From: Paludibacteraceae bacterium
Lineage (GTDB): Bacteria > Bacteroidota > Bacteroidia > Bacteroidales > Paludibacteraceae
Assembly: GCA_904502115.1 (NCBI GenBank)
Contig: CAJGDW010000091.1
Location: 1-6,235 of the forward strand
Direction: 5' to 3'
Length of the DNA stretch: 6,235 bases
Shown here: piece by piece, positions 5,370-6,235 of the stretch
Layout of the letters: every line of letters starts with the position of its first letter
Numbering within the stretch: position 1 is the stretch's first letter
The notes under the pieces: model-generated
What the model was told of the DNA's origin: nothing
The model's input: only the letters and a program-made list of their open reading frames with translations
Database searches by the model: none
Position numbers and translations under genes: made by a program

Positions 5370-6235
5370 ATGGACTTGAAACTTATCCAAAACGACAGTT
5401 GGTTAGAACCTTATCGTCAAGCAATTGAAGGACGATACAACTACGCTATTCAACGTGAAAAAGAATTGACTGGTGGTAAACAAAAATTAGCCGATTTTGC
5501 GTCGGGTTACTTGTATTTTGGTTTACACAAAACAGCCGATGGATGGATTTTCCGTGAATGGGCTCCCAATGCTACCGAAATTTTCTTGGTAGGTGATTTT
5601 AATAATTGGCAACGCGAAGATAAATACCGTTTGAGACGCAAAGACAACGGTGTTTACGAAGGTGTTTTCCCAGAAGATGCTTTGAAACATGGCCAATTGT
5701 ATAAATTGGTAGTTTGCTGGAACGGTAGCTGCGGCGAACGTATTCCTGCATGGTGTCGTAGGGTAGTTCAAGACGATAATACAAAAATATTCAGCGCACA
5801 AGTATGGAATCCAGAAAAACCATACGTGTTTGTGAATAAAAAATTCAAACCCAATACCGATCCATTGTTGATTTACGAATGCCACATCGGTATGGCAACC
5901 AACCAAGAAAAGGTAGGTACATACGCAGAATTTACCCGCGACGTGTTGCCACGTATCAAAAAAGCCGGTTACAACTGCATTCAAATCATGGCCATTCAAG
6001 AACACCCCTATTATGGTTCGTTTGGATACCATGTATCTAGTTTCTTTGCTGCTTCTTCTCGTTTTGGTACACCCGAAGAGTTGAAAGAACTTATCGATAC
6101 CGCACACGGCATGGGCATGGCTGTTATCATGGACATTGTTCACTCGCATGCGGTTAAAAACGAAGTAGAAGGTTTGGGACGTTTTGATGGTACTCCTTAT
6201 CAATATTTCCACGACGGTGGTCGTCGCGAACACCC
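5370..6235 (+). CDS. glgB: 1,4-alpha-glucan (glycogen) branching enzyme, GH13_8 (eukaryote-like) type, 3' end outside window
   Basis: Open from the ATG to the window edge: 288 complete codons with no stop, about 40% of a typical ~670-700 aa enzyme. The protein cuts alpha-1,4 glucan chains and rejoins them as alpha-1,6 branches in cytosolic glycogen. Visible parts are a short N-terminal helix region (LEPYRQAIEGRY), a CBM48 domain at about 50-150 (WIFREWAPNA at 59-68, VGDFNNW at 74-80), then the start of the GH13 barrel: YECHIGMA (169-176), the substrate-binding stretch around 204-221 (MAIQEHPYYGSFGYH), SSRFGTPEELKELIDTAH (229-246) and conserved region I DIVHSHAVKN (255-264). The catalytic Asp and Glu of regions II and III lie beyond the window. 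These motifs match human and yeast branching enzymes more closely than the E. coli GlgB type (YELHLGSW, EHPFDGSWGY). It starts two bases after DUF4301 and has no promoter of its own, so it is probably co-transcribed. Confidence 0.93.
   Translation, partial: MDLKLIQNDSWLEPYRQAIEGRYNYAIQREKELTGGKQKLADFASGYLYFGLHKTADGWIFREWAPNATEIFLVGDFNNWQREDKYRLRRKDNGVYEGVFPEDALKHGQLYKLVVCWNGSCGERIPAWCRRVVQDDNTKIFSAQVWNPEKPYVFVNKKFKPNTDPLLIYECHIGMATNQEKVGTYAEFTRDVLPRIKKAGYNCIQIMAIQEHPYYGSFGYHVSSFFAASSRFGTPEELKELIDTAHGMGMAVIMDIVHSHAVKNEVEGLGRFDGTPYQYFHDGGRREH

Noticed and set aside
5523..6233. Long minus-strand open frame of about 236 codons at the right end
   Set aside because: It is antisense to the plus-strand branching enzyme, whose CBM48 and GH13 motifs are unmistakable; the antisense translation has no recognisable domain.

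Overview
The window looks like chromosomal DNA from a Bacteroidota (Bacteroidetes) bacterium. The proteins resemble that phylum's versions of their families. All three readable promoters have the Bacteroidetes -7 element TAnnTTTG, two of them with a -33 TTTG/TTG at 20-21 bp. No gene has a clear Shine-Dalgarno sequence. The genus cannot be told from this sequence.

Layout. Bases 1-239 are non-coding and packed with repeats: a ~100-bp imperfect hairpin (10-110), a degenerate 8-bp repeat (144-167), a REP-like palindrome (171-194), four perfect TTTTGAC copies (198-225) and a small GC-rich inverted repeat (226-238). Bases 240-3669 hold three minus-strand genes, in transcription order: a YhcC/YtqA-family radical SAM protein (2746-3669), a class I PLP-dependent aminotransferase (1493-2695) and a LolC/LolE-type ABC transporter permease (240-1493). 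The last two overlap by one base (TAATG). A 111-bp divergent intergenic region (3670-3780) carries back-to-back promoters. On the plus strand follow a DUF4301 protein (3781-5367) and, two bases later, the first ~288 codons of a glycogen branching enzyme of the eukaryote-like GH13_8 type (5370 to the window end).

How the genes work together. The minus-strand genes look like ordinary housekeeping functions (possible tRNA modification, amino-acid metabolism, lipoprotein export) with no obvious shared pathway. The plus-strand pair is more suggestive. The branching enzyme builds alpha-1,6 branches in glycogen. The DUF4301 protein, a family with no assigned function as far as I know, contains a series of motifs that look like those of UDP-sugar pyrophosphorylases. 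My main hypothesis is therefore that DUF4301 is a nucleotidyltransferase-fold protein tied to glycogen or sugar-nucleotide metabolism. This is inference from motif order and operon context, not proof.

The most interesting non-coding signal is the 10-110 hairpin. Its four mismatches on the plus strand are all A/C and become G-U pairs on the minus strand, as expected if the element works as RNA (or folded single strand) in the minus orientation, downstream of the permease gene.
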